A stretch of 64,000 nt of DNA from Arenibacter algicola. Its GTDB lineage: Bacteria; Bacteroidota; Bacteroidia; Flavobacteriales; Flavobacteriaceae. The notes under the pieces were generated by a model that was not told where the DNA came from, did no database searches, and was given only the letters and a program-made list of their open reading frames with translations. Each line of letters opens with the position of its first letter. Positions within the stretch are counted from its first letter, which is position 1. Below, in pieces: positions 29,140 through 38,116 of the stretch. A program made the position numbers and the translations under genes. The stretch lies in the NCBI RefSeq assembly GCF_018860365.1, contig NZ_JAHKPO010000003.1, forward strand, positions 372,001 through 436,000, given 5' to 3'.

Positions 29140-30762
29140 ATGATGACTATGAGGAATTTAATAATGATTTCTTTATTTCTTTTTTTAACATCTTGGTTTC
29201 AGGCCCAGGAAGTTCCCAACGATTTTCTACCTGCAGATTTTCATAAGGGAAGGCGTCAGGAAGTGCGCAAGGCTATGCCTCCAAATAGTGTGGCGGTATT
29301 TTTTGCCGCAGCCGTTAGGAATAGGGCGAACGACGTGGATTATATATACCATCAAGATCCGGATTTTTATTATTTAACTGGATACAAGGAACCTAATGCT
29401 CTTTTGCTCATATTTTCCGAAATGCAAAAGGATAAGGAAGGGAATAATTATGATGAGGTGCTCTATGCCCAGAAAAGGGATGAAAAGGCCGAACAGTGGA
29501 ATGGAAAACGATTGGGAGTAGAAGGGGTTAAAGGGCAATTGGGGTTTGAACAAGCGTTTAATGCGGAAGAATTTTTAAATTCGGATATTGATTTTTCCCA
29601 GTTTGAAAATGTACTGTTTTTTGATTTTAATAATGATTTTAGGGATACCAATGACCCAGCTGATATATTTGATTTGATAAGGACATTTAAGGAAAAATCC
29701 AATTATCCGTCAGATTACGATGCCACCAAACAACAGCTTTACAGCATGATCAAGTCAACGGAATTGGAAAATAGTGCCAATGTGGCCCAAACCCTGGGGA
29801 GGTATTTAAATTATTACCAGGAATTAAAATCGGACAAATTGTTGGTCGATTTTGTGGAGGCTTCAGATGATAGGTCCCGGATCGAAATCAAGGAAAAAGT
29901 GGCCCTGCAATTGAAATCCAATAACCTTAACAGCGCTAAGTTGGAGGAAATAATGAACACCTTAAGGGAAGTTAAGACCAAAGAAGAGTTGGTACTTCTG
30001 AAGAAGGCCGTGGAGATTTCGGCAGTAGGGCAAATAGAGGTTATGAAGGCCATGCATCCCAATATGTCCGAGATGGAAATACAAGGGGTGCATGAGTTTG
30101 TTTATAAGAAGTACGGTGCCGAATATGAGGGGTATCCTTCCATTGTGGGTGGAGGCAATAATGGCTGTATTCTACATTATATAGAGAATAATAAACCTAA
30201 GGTTGGGAACGATTTGGTTTTGATGGATTTAGGAGCCGAATATCATGGTTATACTGCCGATGTAACCCGGACCATTCCGGCCAATGGCAAATTTTCAAAG
30301 GAACAAAAACAAATTTACGATATTGTATACAATGCACAAGAGGCGGGGATAAGGGCTAGTGTAATAGGGGCTTCTTTTCAGGCCCCTGGGCAGGCCGCTA
30401 GTGAAGTTGTTGCCAGAGGGTTGATGAAGCTGGGAATTATTGGAAGCCCGGAGGAGGCCAGAAATTATTTTCCACATGGCACATCCCATTATTTGGGATT
30501 GGATGTTCATGATAAGGGCACTTATCAGCCCTTTAAGGAAAATACGGTGATTACAGTGGAACCAGGAATTTACATTCCGGAGGGGAGCGATTGCGATAAA
30601 AAGTGGTGGGGGATAGCCGTAAGGATCGAAGACGATATTCTTATCACCAAAAATGGTCCTGTTAATTTATCGGGAATGGCCCCTAGGACAACGGAAGCTA
30701 TAGAGGCAGTGATGAAACAATCCAGTCCGCTGGATCAATTTAAATTGCCACCATTGGATTAA
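29140..30762 (+). CDS. pepP: Secreted Xaa-Pro aminopeptidase (M24B), 540 aa
   Basis: Aminopeptidase P removes the N-terminal residue before proline. A signal peptide (ISLFLFLTSWFQAQ, cleavage near residue 22) puts it in the periplasm or secreted space. The creatinase-like N-domain covers about 30-260. The M24 metallopeptidase domain covers about 280-520, with all five metal ligands visible: Asp in LVLMDLGAEY and in YTADVTR, His in FPHGTSHYLGLDVHD, Glu in VEPGIYIP and in IRIEDDI-like VRIEDDI. Three in-frame ATGs lie within the first four codons, so the start is uncertain by a few residues. It is monocistronic, converging on the galactofuranosyltransferase gene 18 bases downstream. Confidence 0.92.
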   Translation: MMTMRNLIMISLFLFLTSWFQAQEVPNDFLPADFHKGRRQEVRKAMPPNSVAVFFAAAVRNRANDVDYIYHQDPDFYYLTGYKEPNALLLIFSEMQKDKEGNNYDEVLYAQKRDEKAEQWNGKRLGVEGVKGQLGFEQAFNAEEFLNSDIDFSQFENVLFFDFNNDFRDTNDPADIFDLIRTFKEKSNYPSDYDATKQQLYSMIKSTELENSANVAQTLGRYLNYYQELKSDKLLVDFVEASDDRSRIEIKEKVALQLKSNNLNSAKLEEIMNTLREVKTKEELVLLKKAVEISAVGQIEVMKAMHPNMSEMEIQGVHEFVYKKYGAEYEGYPSIVGGGNNGCILHYIENNKPKVGNDLVLMDLGAEYHGYTADVTRTIPANGKFSKEQKQIYDIVYNAQEAGIRASVIGASFQAPGQAASEVVARGLMKLGIIGSPEEARNYFPHGTSHYLGLDVHDKGTYQPFKENTVITVEPGIYIPEGSDCDKKWWGIAVRIEDDILITKNGPVNLSGMAPRTTEAIEAVMKQSSPLDQFKLPPLD

Positions 30763-30780
30763 ATATTTCGATACAGGGTA

Positions 30781-31824
30781 CTAAGAAAGTGCTAGGAGTG
30801 CCTTATCCATAGCTGCTTTTAAAAATCCACCGGAAATGATTTCTTTTCTGACTTCGGCTACATTTTTTACCATTTTTTGGTAGTCTTCATGGGACAGGTT
30901 TTTTAATTTACCGTCCAACTCCTCCAAGGAGGAAATACAAATGCCCAATTGGCGTTCTTTAATCACAGCGGCAATGGCAGCTTTGTCCCATATAATGATG
31001 GGAAGGCCACAGAGTAAGTATAGAGATGTCTTATGGGGATTGTTATATAAAAGGTATTGCCCAAAATGACCGGCACATTCGTCAATGGAATTCCCGTTCC
31101 AGACCAAACCGAAGGAACCTCTTATGTGTTTGGCAACTTCATCCGGGGAATACATGCCCTCAAAACTTATGATGGTATTGGCCGGGTCCACATCGTCTTT
31201 GATAAAACCGCTACCGTATAGTTTTAAATGAAAACTATTATTTTTTAAGGCATCCAATTTATAGATAAAGGCACTTTTTGCTATTCCCAAGCCACCGGCG
31301 AAAACTACATCGAATAGGCCATTGTTAGAAAGTTCCGGAGCAGTATAGCTACTGTTGTTATCCAAATAATCGAACATGTATAGGGGGATCAATTGGGCAG
31401 TAGCCCCTTGTTGCTCGAACCATTTTTTCATGTTGTCGTTATGTACAATGATTACATCGGCACATGAGAATTTTTTCATTTCCCGGGCAATATCCTTGTT
31501 TTTTCCCATGAGGTATTTAACATCATGAATAATCAACACGATTTTGCATTTTTTTATTCCGGCTATGGTAGTGATGTATTTGTAATATTTGCTTAGAGGG
31601 TATTGTATGGCCAAAGTGGAATTTTTTGGCAAACGAATTACGCCCTTGGTTATTCCAAAAAAACTTACTACCGCACCAATAGCAGAACTTGCATAAGTAG
31701 TCTGTTTAAATCCTAAATTTCGGAAACCTATGGTGTCCAAGATTCGCTCACAATCTGTTTTCGGCTTGGAGGCCGCACTGTTGGTAGCTTTGTAATTTCG
31801 GGAGATATAATATAAATTGGCCAT
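30781..31824 (-). CDS. Galactofuranosyltransferase-like glycosyltransferase, 347 aa
   Basis: GT-B type glycosyltransferase resembling beta-1,6-galactofuranosyltransferases such as WbbI. The N-terminal half has conserved blocks (AIQYPLSKYYKYIT, IVLIIHDVKYLMG, ADVIIVHNDNMKKW). The nucleotide-sugar half starts near residue 180 (VVFAGGLGIAKSAF). It continues with GLVWNGNSIDECAG near 236 and YLLCGLPIIIWDKAA near 270. It is divergent from glf (UDP-galactopyranose mutase), 137 bases away, which would supply UDP-Galf. The pair suggests that Galf is put into a surface polysaccharide or LPS. The acceptor is unknown. No signal peptide; cytoplasmic face of the inner membrane. Confidence 0.82.
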   Translation of the reverse strand: MANLYYISRNYKATNSAASKPKTDCERILDTIGFRNLGFKQTTYASSAIGAVVSFFGITKGVIRLPKNSTLAIQYPLSKYYKYITTIAGIKKCKIVLIIHDVKYLMGKNKDIAREMKKFSCADVIIVHNDNMKKWFEQQGATAQLIPLYMFDYLDNNSSYTAPELSNNGLFDVVFAGGLGIAKSAFIYKLDALKNNSFHLKLYGSGFIKDDVDPANTIISFEGMYSPDEVAKHIRGSFGLVWNGNSIDECAGHFGQYLLYNNPHKTSLYLLCGLPIIIWDKAAIAAVIKERQLGICISSLEELDGKLKNLSHEDYQKMVKNVAEVRKEIISGGFLKAAMDKALLALS

Positions 31825-31961
31825 TTTGGGTCGGTTCTTTAAGCTCTACAAATATAACCATGTTATGGCAAAGGGGATTTTTTTTTTGATTTCAATTCGT
31901 AAACGTTATAATATACACTAGTTTTACTTTTTTATTCCTATTGGATACTAATCTACCTATA

Positions 31962-33059
31962 ATGAAATACGACTACCTTATTGTGGGAGCTGGACTTTTT
32001 GGCGCCGTATTTGCCCACGAGGCCAAGAAGAAAGGAAAAAAATGTCTGGTAATTGATAAACGTCCACATCTTGGAGGTAATGTTTATTGCGAGGAAGTGG
32101 AAGGTATAAATGTTCATAAGTACGGAGCCCATATTTTTCATACCAATGACAAAGCAATTTGGGATTATGTAAATAGTTTTGTTGAATTTAATAGATATAC
32201 CAATTCACCCGTGGCCAATTATAAGGATGAACTTTATAATTTGCCCTTCAATATGAACACCTTTTATCAGTTATGGAAGGTAAAGACGCCTGAAGAAGCT
32301 AAGTCGGTTATTGCTGAACAAGTAAAGGAGGTAGGGGTTAAAAATCCAAAAAATTTGGAAGAACAGGCCTTGTCTCTGGTTGGTAAGGATATCTACGAAA
32401 AGTTGATAAAAGGGTATACGGAGAAACAATGGGGACGAAAAGCCACGGAACTGCCTGCTTTTATTATAAAAAGATTGCCGTTGCGATTTACCTTCGATAA
32501 TAATTATTTCAATGACAAATACCAAGGAATTCCCATCGGGGGTTACAATAAGTTGATCAATGGTTTGTTGGAAGGCATAGAAACTCGCTTAGAGGTCGAC
32601 TTTTTTAAGGATAAAAGGGAATTGGTCGCAATGGCCGATCAGGTAGTGTTCACAGGCAAGATTGATGAGTTTTATGATTACCAATATGGTAAGCTGGAAT
32701 ATAGGAGTCTGGATTTTAAGCATGAAACCCTGGATATGGAAAATTATCAGGGTAATGCAGTCGTAAATTATACAGCTTCAGACATTCCATATACCCGGAT
32801 TTTAGAGCATAAGCATTTTGAATTTGGAACACAGAAAAAGACCGTAATAACAAAAGAATACCCTACGGAATGGTCTGGCAATAAGGAGCCTTATTATCCC
32901 ATCAATGATCAACGAAACAGTGACATATACTCCAAGTACAAGACCTTATCCGAAAGGGACAATATCATTTTTGGAGGAAGGCTGGCCGAGTATAAGTACT
33001 ACGATATGCACCAGGTAATAGCCTCGGCATTGGCCAAGTGTAAAAAAATCTTTAACTAA
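31962..33059 (+). CDS. glf: UDP-galactopyranose mutase
   Basis: FAD-dependent enzyme that interconverts UDP-Galp and UDP-Galf, 365 aa from the ATG at 31962. The Rossmann motif LIVGAGLFGAVFA starts at residue 5, and RPHLGGNVY with HKYGAHIFHTND follows. The QWGRKATELPAFIIKRLPLR segment near 160-180 and the C-terminal FGGRLAEYKYYDMHQVI block are characteristic. A TTG seven codons upstream would also be in frame, but the ATG places the FAD motif in its normal position. It is divergent from the galactofuranosyltransferase gene and converges on thrC. Confidence 0.95.
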   Translation: MKYDYLIVGAGLFGAVFAHEAKKKGKKCLVIDKRPHLGGNVYCEEVEGINVHKYGAHIFHTNDKAIWDYVNSFVEFNRYTNSPVANYKDELYNLPFNMNTFYQLWKVKTPEEAKSVIAEQVKEVGVKNPKNLEEQALSLVGKDIYEKLIKGYTEKQWGRKATELPAFIIKRLPLRFTFDNNYFNDKYQGIPIGGYNKLINGLLEGIETRLEVDFFKDKRELVAMADQVVFTGKIDEFYDYQYGKLEYRSLDFKHETLDMENYQGNAVVNYTASDIPYTRILEHKHFEFGTQKKTVITKEYPTEWSGNKEPYYPINDQRNSDIYSKYKTLSERDNIIFGGRLAEYKYYDMHQVIASALAKCKKIFN

Positions 33060-33070
33060 GATAAAGCATT

Positions 33071-34366
33071 TTATTTACCCAATAGGTAACCTTTCAGCTC
33101 GTCATATAGGGAGATTTTAATCGACTTTTTCTTTTTGCCCATTACTTTTACAATACTCTCCGGTAAATCAATATTTTCACGAATGGTATCCTCCACGACA
33201 TCCAAGAACTTGACAGGGTGCGCAGTTTCTAGAAAAATGCCGTAAGTATCCGGATGGGTTTGTTGATACTTCTTTAAGCCCAAATAACCTACGGCCCCGT
33301 GGGGATCGGCCACATAAGTAAAGTCGTTGTATAATTTCAACATGGCTTCTTTGGTTTCCATGTCTGTAAATGAATAAGAAGATATGTTTTTGGACAGCTC
33401 CCCAAAATTATCTTCGTACAAATGCCTTATCCTAATAAAATTACTGGGATCACCAACATCCATGGCGTTGGAAATGGTGGCGATGGAAGCTTTTGGGTCA
33501 TATGCTCCTGTATCCATGTAACGAGGAACCACGTCATTGACGTTCGTTGAGGCAATAAAATGTTTGCAGGGCATTCCCAGTCTTTGTGCCATAATACCTG
33601 CACAGATGTTTCCAAAATTTCCGCTAGGGACAGAAAATATAATATCCTTGCCCTTGGACTTCATCTCCTTGTATGCGAACAGGAAATAAAACATTTGTGG
33701 AAGCCATCTGGCCACATTGATACTATTGGCCGAGGTCAATTGCATGTTTTGGATCAACTCTTCGTCCAAGAAAGCTGTTTTTACCATGTTTTGGCAGTCG
33801 TCGAAAGTGCCTTCAACTTCTAGGGCAGTAATGTTTTTGCCCAATGTGGTCAACTGTTTTTCTTGAATATCGCTGACCTTTCCACTAGGGTATAGAATAA
33901 CAACCTTAACTCCGTCCACTCCAAGAAATCCATTGGCCACTGCACCTCCGGTATCTCCGGAAGTAGCTACCAATACGGTTACATCTTTAGTATTTTCGGT
34001 TGAAAAATAGCCAAGGCATCTGGCCATAAATCTTGCGCCCACGTCCTTAAAGGCCAAGGTAGGACCATGAAAAAGTTCTAATACGGCCACGTCGTCCTCA
34101 ATTTCCACAACGGGAAAATCAAAATCCAAAACATCGGCAAGAATTTCTTTAAGCACGTCTTCAGGAATATCCTTGCCCACAAATTGTTGTATGGCCAAAA
34201 AGGCAATTTCATGATTGGAATAATCTTCTATCTTGTTAAAAAAATCATTTGGCAGTGCCTCGATTATTTCCGGAAAATATAACCCACGATCTGGGGCAAT
34301 TCCTTTTATAACTGCGTCTTTGAAAGATACATTGGGTGCTTGTTGATTTAGGCTATAAAAGTTCAT
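33071..34366 (-). CDS. thrC: Threonine synthase
   Basis: PLP enzyme converting O-phosphohomoserine to threonine, 431 aa. N-terminal MNFYSLNQQAPNVSFKDAV and RGLYFPE are typical. The PLP lysine is in GPTLAFKDVGARF (near residue 110), the phosphate-binding loop follows (TSGDTGGAV), and SVPSGNFGN lies near 252. It is the last gene of thrA-thrB-thrC; thrB ends 68 bases upstream. Expression is probably set by the leader in front of thrA. Confidence 0.96.
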   Translation of the reverse strand: MNFYSLNQQAPNVSFKDAVIKGIAPDRGLYFPEIIEALPNDFFNKIEDYSNHEIAFLAIQQFVGKDIPEDVLKEILADVLDFDFPVVEIEDDVAVLELFHGPTLAFKDVGARFMARCLGYFSTENTKDVTVLVATSGDTGGAVANGFLGVDGVKVVILYPSGKVSDIQEKQLTTLGKNITALEVEGTFDDCQNMVKTAFLDEELIQNMQLTSANSINVARWLPQMFYFLFAYKEMKSKGKDIIFSVPSGNFGNICAGIMAQRLGMPCKHFIASTNVNDVVPRYMDTGAYDPKASIATISNAMDVGDPSNFIRIRHLYEDNFGELSKNISSYSFTDMETKEAMLKLYNDFTYVADPHGAVGYLGLKKYQQTHPDTYGIFLETAHPVKFLDVVEDTIRENIDLPESIVKVMGKKKKSIKISLYDELKGYLLGK

Positions 34367-34434
34367 ATTTATTGTTGTTAGAATGAGTTGTAATTTTTGA
34401 GTTCTGACTTAAGTGACCTGAAGGATATAATACA

Positions 34435-35367
34435 TTAGCTTTCCAGTATTTTAATCCCTTGTGTATTTATTTTTGAAACATGTACGTCATAGTCGACCCC
34501 AATTTTTTCATATACCTTTCTCATAGCCTCGGCCACTTTAAGGGCAGTATCCTTGCCTTTGCTTAGCGCAAATATAGATGGGCCCGAGCCTGAGATACCA
34601 CAGCCCAGGGCACCTGCTTCTATGGCATCTTCCTTTACCTTGTCAAATCCCGGAATAAGAATGGATCTAATGGGTTCTATGATATGGTCTACCAAGGACC
34701 TGCCTATTAGGTCGTAATCATTGGTAAATAGCCCAGCAATAAGGCCACCCACATTTCCCCATTGCTTTATACCGTCTTCCAGGGAAATGGATGTTTTTAG
34801 GATTCGTCTGGAGTCTGAGGTCCTTACTTCTATTTGCGGGTGTATTACCGTTGCGTATAATTCTGGAGGAGTCGGAATTTTCACTATGTCCAATGGTTGG
34901 TAACTGCGCACCAAGGTAAAGCCTCCGAACAGGGCAGGGGCAACATTGTCAGCATGGGCAACCCCACTGGCCAATCGCTCTCCTTCCATAGCAAATTTTA
35001 CCAACTCCAGATTGCTAAAGGGGCTGCCCAGTAGTTGATTCATAGCCCATACCGCTCCCGTAGAACTGGCTGCACTGCTTCCTATACCGCTACCCGCTTT
35101 TATTTTCTTGTAAATTTCTATCTCAAAACCACCTACATGATCACTTTCCGCCAACAAGGCCAAACCGGCAACTCCGGCAACATTTTGAAGGGTTTCGGTA
35201 GGTAGATCCTGTCCTGAAAGCTTGGTAATCTTTATTCCTTTTTCAGTGGTTTTCCTTACCACCATCTCATCTCCTACGGAATCCAAAGCAAGCCCCAGAA
35301 CATCAAAGCCACAGGAAACATTGGCTATCGTAGCTGGACAGAAAATTCTAATTTCGTTAGTTTTCAT
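34435..35367 (-). CDS. thrB: Homoserine kinase
   Basis: GHMP-family kinase that phosphorylates homoserine, 310 aa. The N-terminal block (IRIFCPATIANVSCGFDVLGLAL) and the ATP-binding GSGIGSSAASSTGAVWAMN (residues about 92-110) are diagnostic. The C-terminal GCGISGSGPSIFAL near 253 completes the GHMP set. It lies 36 bases after thrA and 68 bases before thrC. Cytoplasmic, second step after thrA in the threonine branch. Confidence 0.96.
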   Translation of the reverse strand: MKTNEIRIFCPATIANVSCGFDVLGLALDSVGDEMVVRKTTEKGIKITKLSGQDLPTETLQNVAGVAGLALLAESDHVGGFEIEIYKKIKAGSGIGSSAASSTGAVWAMNQLLGSPFSNLELVKFAMEGERLASGVAHADNVAPALFGGFTLVRSYQPLDIVKIPTPPELYATVIHPQIEVRTSDSRRILKTSISLEDGIKQWGNVGGLIAGLFTNDYDLIGRSLVDHIIEPIRSILIPGFDKVKEDAIEAGALGCGISGSGPSIFALSKGKDTALKVAEAMRKVYEKIGVDYDVHVSKINTQGIKILES

Positions 35368-35403
35368 TTCTCATCAAATAAATTTCAAACTTGTGGGGCA
35401 CTT

Positions 35404-37848
35404 TTAAAAATTACCTATACGTATAATATCTGCAAAAATTCCAGAGGCAGTAACATCGGCTCCGGCCCCAGCGCCTTTTATAATCATAGGTTGGTTGGGA
35501 TAGCGTTCTGTGTAGAACAATACGATATTATCACTGCCTTCCAAATTATAGAAATCATGTCCCTTGGGTATCCTTTGCAGACCTACACTGGCTTTTCCGT
35601 TTTCGAATTGCGCCACATATTTCAATTTACTGTCTTCCTCAACCGCTTTTTTGTACATCTCTTGAAACGATGCTTCATACTTGGTCAAAGATTTGAAGAA
35701 ATCCTCATTGTTGGTTGTTTCCAAACTCTCCTGTGGTAGAAAAGGATTGTTCTGAATGTCCTCTATGTTCAGTACATTTCCACTTTCCCTGGCCAGGATC
35801 AATATTTTTCGCATTACATCCACCCCACTTAAATCTATTTTGGGATCTGGCTCCGTGTAGCCTTCTTCTTGGGCTTGCTTTACCACATCATGAAAGGTGG
35901 TACTATCGTTGAAATTGTTGAAAACGAAATTTAAACTACCTGAAAGTACCGCTTGAATTTTTAATATTTTGTCCCCTGATGCTACTAGATGCTTTAATGT
36001 ATCGATAATGGGTAATCCCGCACCAACATTTGTTTCAAAAAGAAATGGTGCATTGTACTGTCTGGCTAGATCCTTTAACTCCTGATAATTATCATAGGCC
36101 GATGAGCAGGCTATTTTATTACAGGTAACAACGGATATGCTGTTCCTTAAATATGAATTGTAAGTTTCCGAAACCTCTTGGCTGGCGGTATTGTCAACAA
36201 AGATGCTATTTCGGTAATTCAGTTTTTTTACTTTTTGGAAGAACAGGTCTAGATCGGTCTTTTCTCCCTTGCTTAGCAATTCTTCCCAGTTCTTAAGGGC
36301 TATGCCATCTTCATCGAATATCATGGTCCTGGAATTGGACATACCAATAACCCTTATATTGAGTTTTAACTTCTCTTTTAAATACTTTTTTTGTGATTGT
36401 ATTTGGTTCAAAAATTTGGCACCTACATTACCCACACCCATGACAAACAGATTCAACTGTTTTATATTTTCCTCAAAAAATTCCTCATGCAATGTATTGA
36501 GAGCTTTTTTTACATCTTCCTTAAGGATAACGGCAGATATGTTCCTTTCGGATGCACCTTGGGCTATGGCGCGTATATTAACGTTGTTCTTACCTAAGGT
36601 GCTGAACATTTTTCCGCTAAGTCCTTGGTGACTTTTCATGTTATCGCCGACAAGGGCAATGATGGCCAAATCTTTCTCCGCAATTACCGGTTTTATTTTT
36701 CCGAGGGAAATTTCAATGTCAAATGCATCATTGATAACTTGTACTGCATGGTCTGCATCCTGATTGTCTATTCCTATGCAGATGGAATGTTCGGATGATG
36801 CCTGGGTAATCATTACAACACTGATACCTGCAGTTGATAGCACTTCGAAAAAGCGTTTGGAGATACCTGTAATTCCTACCATGCCAGGTCCTTCAAGGGA
36901 TACGAGTGCAATATTCTCCACATGGCTTATTCCCCGTACCGTTTTACCTTGTCCATTCTTATTCTTGGTAATCAAAGTACCTGCTGCCTTGGGATCGAAG
37001 GTGTTCTTAATGACGATGGAAATTCCTTTGGTCAATACTGGTTGGATCGTGGGCGGATAAAGAACCTTTGCACCAAAATGCGACAGCTCCATGGCTTCTT
37101 CATAAGAAATATGGGGAATGGCCATGGCCTGTTTTACTATTTTGGGGTTGGCGGTATACATACCGCTTACATCTGTCCATATTTCCAGAACTTCCGCATT
37201 TATGGCATTTGCAACGATGGCAGCAGTATAGTCCGATCCTCCACGCCCTAGGGTGGTGGAATCTCCATTTACGGCCGAAGCAATAAAGCCTCCCATAATA
37301 ATTACGGAATTATTGCACTTGTCCACGTATTCGGTAATATTGTTGTTCGTAAGATTAAAGTTGACGGCCGCTTTTCCAAAATTGGAATTTGTCTTTATTA
37401 GTTGTCTGCTATCGGCATGTACGGTATCTATTCCTTCAACAATAAAATATTCGCCTATGATATAGGAAGATAGCAACTCTCCATAACTCACAATTTTATC
37501 CGATAGTTTAGGTGTAATCTCGCCAATTAAATAAGCCCCTTCCAAAAGAGTTTCCAAGGTATTTAGCTCACTCTTTACCTTACTAAGTACCTTACTCTGG
37601 GAATGTATTGGGATTAGTTCCTTGATGGTCAAGAGGTGTCTGTCCTCTATTTCCTTTAGTATCGTTTTATAGGTTTGATCCTGTGCAGAAGCTAAAGCGG
37701 CGGTTTTTAAAAGAAGATCCGTTATTCCTCCAAGTGCGGAAACCACTACTATGGTTTTGTTGGACCCTAGATCTGCGATAATATTTTTTACTAAGCTTAT
37801 ATTATTGGCGTTGGCCACCGAAGTGCCACCGAATTTTAGAACTTTCAT
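35404..37848 (-). CDS. thrA: Bifunctional aspartokinase/homoserine dehydrogenase I
   Basis: Fusion of aspartate kinase and homoserine dehydrogenase, 814 aa, catalysing the first and third steps of the threonine pathway. The kinase domain starts KFGGTSVANANN and runs to about 285. Two ACT regulatory domains lie at about 310-460 (VALVSLEGPGMVG, AIIALVGDNMKSHQGLSG). The dehydrogenase domain is about 465-814, with VMGVGNVGAKFL as NAD(P) motif and GSLNFVFN plus DPKIDLSGVDVMRK in the catalytic part. Threonine feedback through the ACT domains is known for the family. A Thr/Ile-rich leader peptide and promoter lie 70 to 215 bases upstream. Confidence 0.96.
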   Translation of the reverse strand: MKVLKFGGTSVANANNISLVKNIIADLGSNKTIVVVSALGGITDLLLKTAALASAQDQTYKTILKEIEDRHLLTIKELIPIHSQSKVLSKVKSELNTLETLLEGAYLIGEITPKLSDKIVSYGELLSSYIIGEYFIVEGIDTVHADSRQLIKTNSNFGKAAVNFNLTNNNITEYVDKCNNSVIIMGGFIASAVNGDSTTLGRGGSDYTAAIVANAINAEVLEIWTDVSGMYTANPKIVKQAMAIPHISYEEAMELSHFGAKVLYPPTIQPVLTKGISIVIKNTFDPKAAGTLITKNKNGQGKTVRGISHVENIALVSLEGPGMVGITGISKRFFEVLSTAGISVVMITQASSEHSICIGIDNQDADHAVQVINDAFDIEISLGKIKPVIAEKDLAIIALVGDNMKSHQGLSGKMFSTLGKNNVNIRAIAQGASERNISAVILKEDVKKALNTLHEEFFEENIKQLNLFVMGVGNVGAKFLNQIQSQKKYLKEKLKLNIRVIGMSNSRTMIFDEDGIALKNWEELLSKGEKTDLDLFFQKVKKLNYRNSIFVDNTASQEVSETYNSYLRNSISVVTCNKIACSSAYDNYQELKDLARQYNAPFLFETNVGAGLPIIDTLKHLVASGDKILKIQAVLSGSLNFVFNNFNDSTTFHDVVKQAQEEGYTEPDPKIDLSGVDVMRKILILARESGNVLNIEDIQNNPFLPQESLETTNNEDFFKSLTKYEASFQEMYKKAVEEDSKLKYVAQFENGKASVGLQRIPKGHDFYNLEGSDNIVLFYTERYPNQPMIIKGAGAGADVTASGIFADIIRIGNF

Positions 37849-37917
37849 GGTTCAATGGAATTAAGTAAGAAAAACTGAATTTTGATAAAATTGTGTAACG
37901 GACGTATATGTAGTAGC

Positions 37918-38019
37918 TTACCCCAATGGGGTAGTGGTGCTGATAACGGTAATAGCAATGCAACCATCTATAAATGGTGTATTAAGTAGTTTATTGTCCG
38001 TATTGTTAAAAGTCATCAT
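37918..38019 (-). CDS. thrL: thr operon leader peptide, 33 aa
   Basis: The minus strand reads ATG ATG ACT ... to TAA, a 33-residue peptide that ends in ITVISTTTPLG. Its C-terminal half is rich in Thr (four of the last nine residues) and Ile, as in the Thr attenuation leader of enterobacteria (unrelated in sequence). A perfect promoter precedes it and thrA starts 69 bases after its stop. A stem TACCCC/GGGGTA spans the last codons and the stop. ACGGAC inside codons 7-8 can pair with GTCCGT after the stop, so alternative folds exist. No strong terminator with a U-tract was found, so control could act on transcription or translation. Confidence 0.72.
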   Translation of the reverse strand: MMTFNNTDNKLLNTPFIDGCIAITVISTTTPLG

Positions 38020-38032
38020 AAGAATAAAGAAC

Positions 38033-38063
38033 CAAATGTAGTATTTTTGATTACCCAATCAAA
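38033..38063 (-). promoter_or_regulatory. Promoter of the thr leader and thrABC operon
   Basis: On the minus strand, TTTG (38063-38060) and TACATTTG (38040-38033) are separated by 19 bases, a complete Bacteroidota sigma consensus. The predicted start near 38026 is only about 7 bases before the leader ATG. Confidence 0.8.
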
Positions 38064-38116
38064 TGTTTTTGCGGATTTTTGCCAAATCATCAATTTTTTC
38101 TAAAATATCTTATAGA

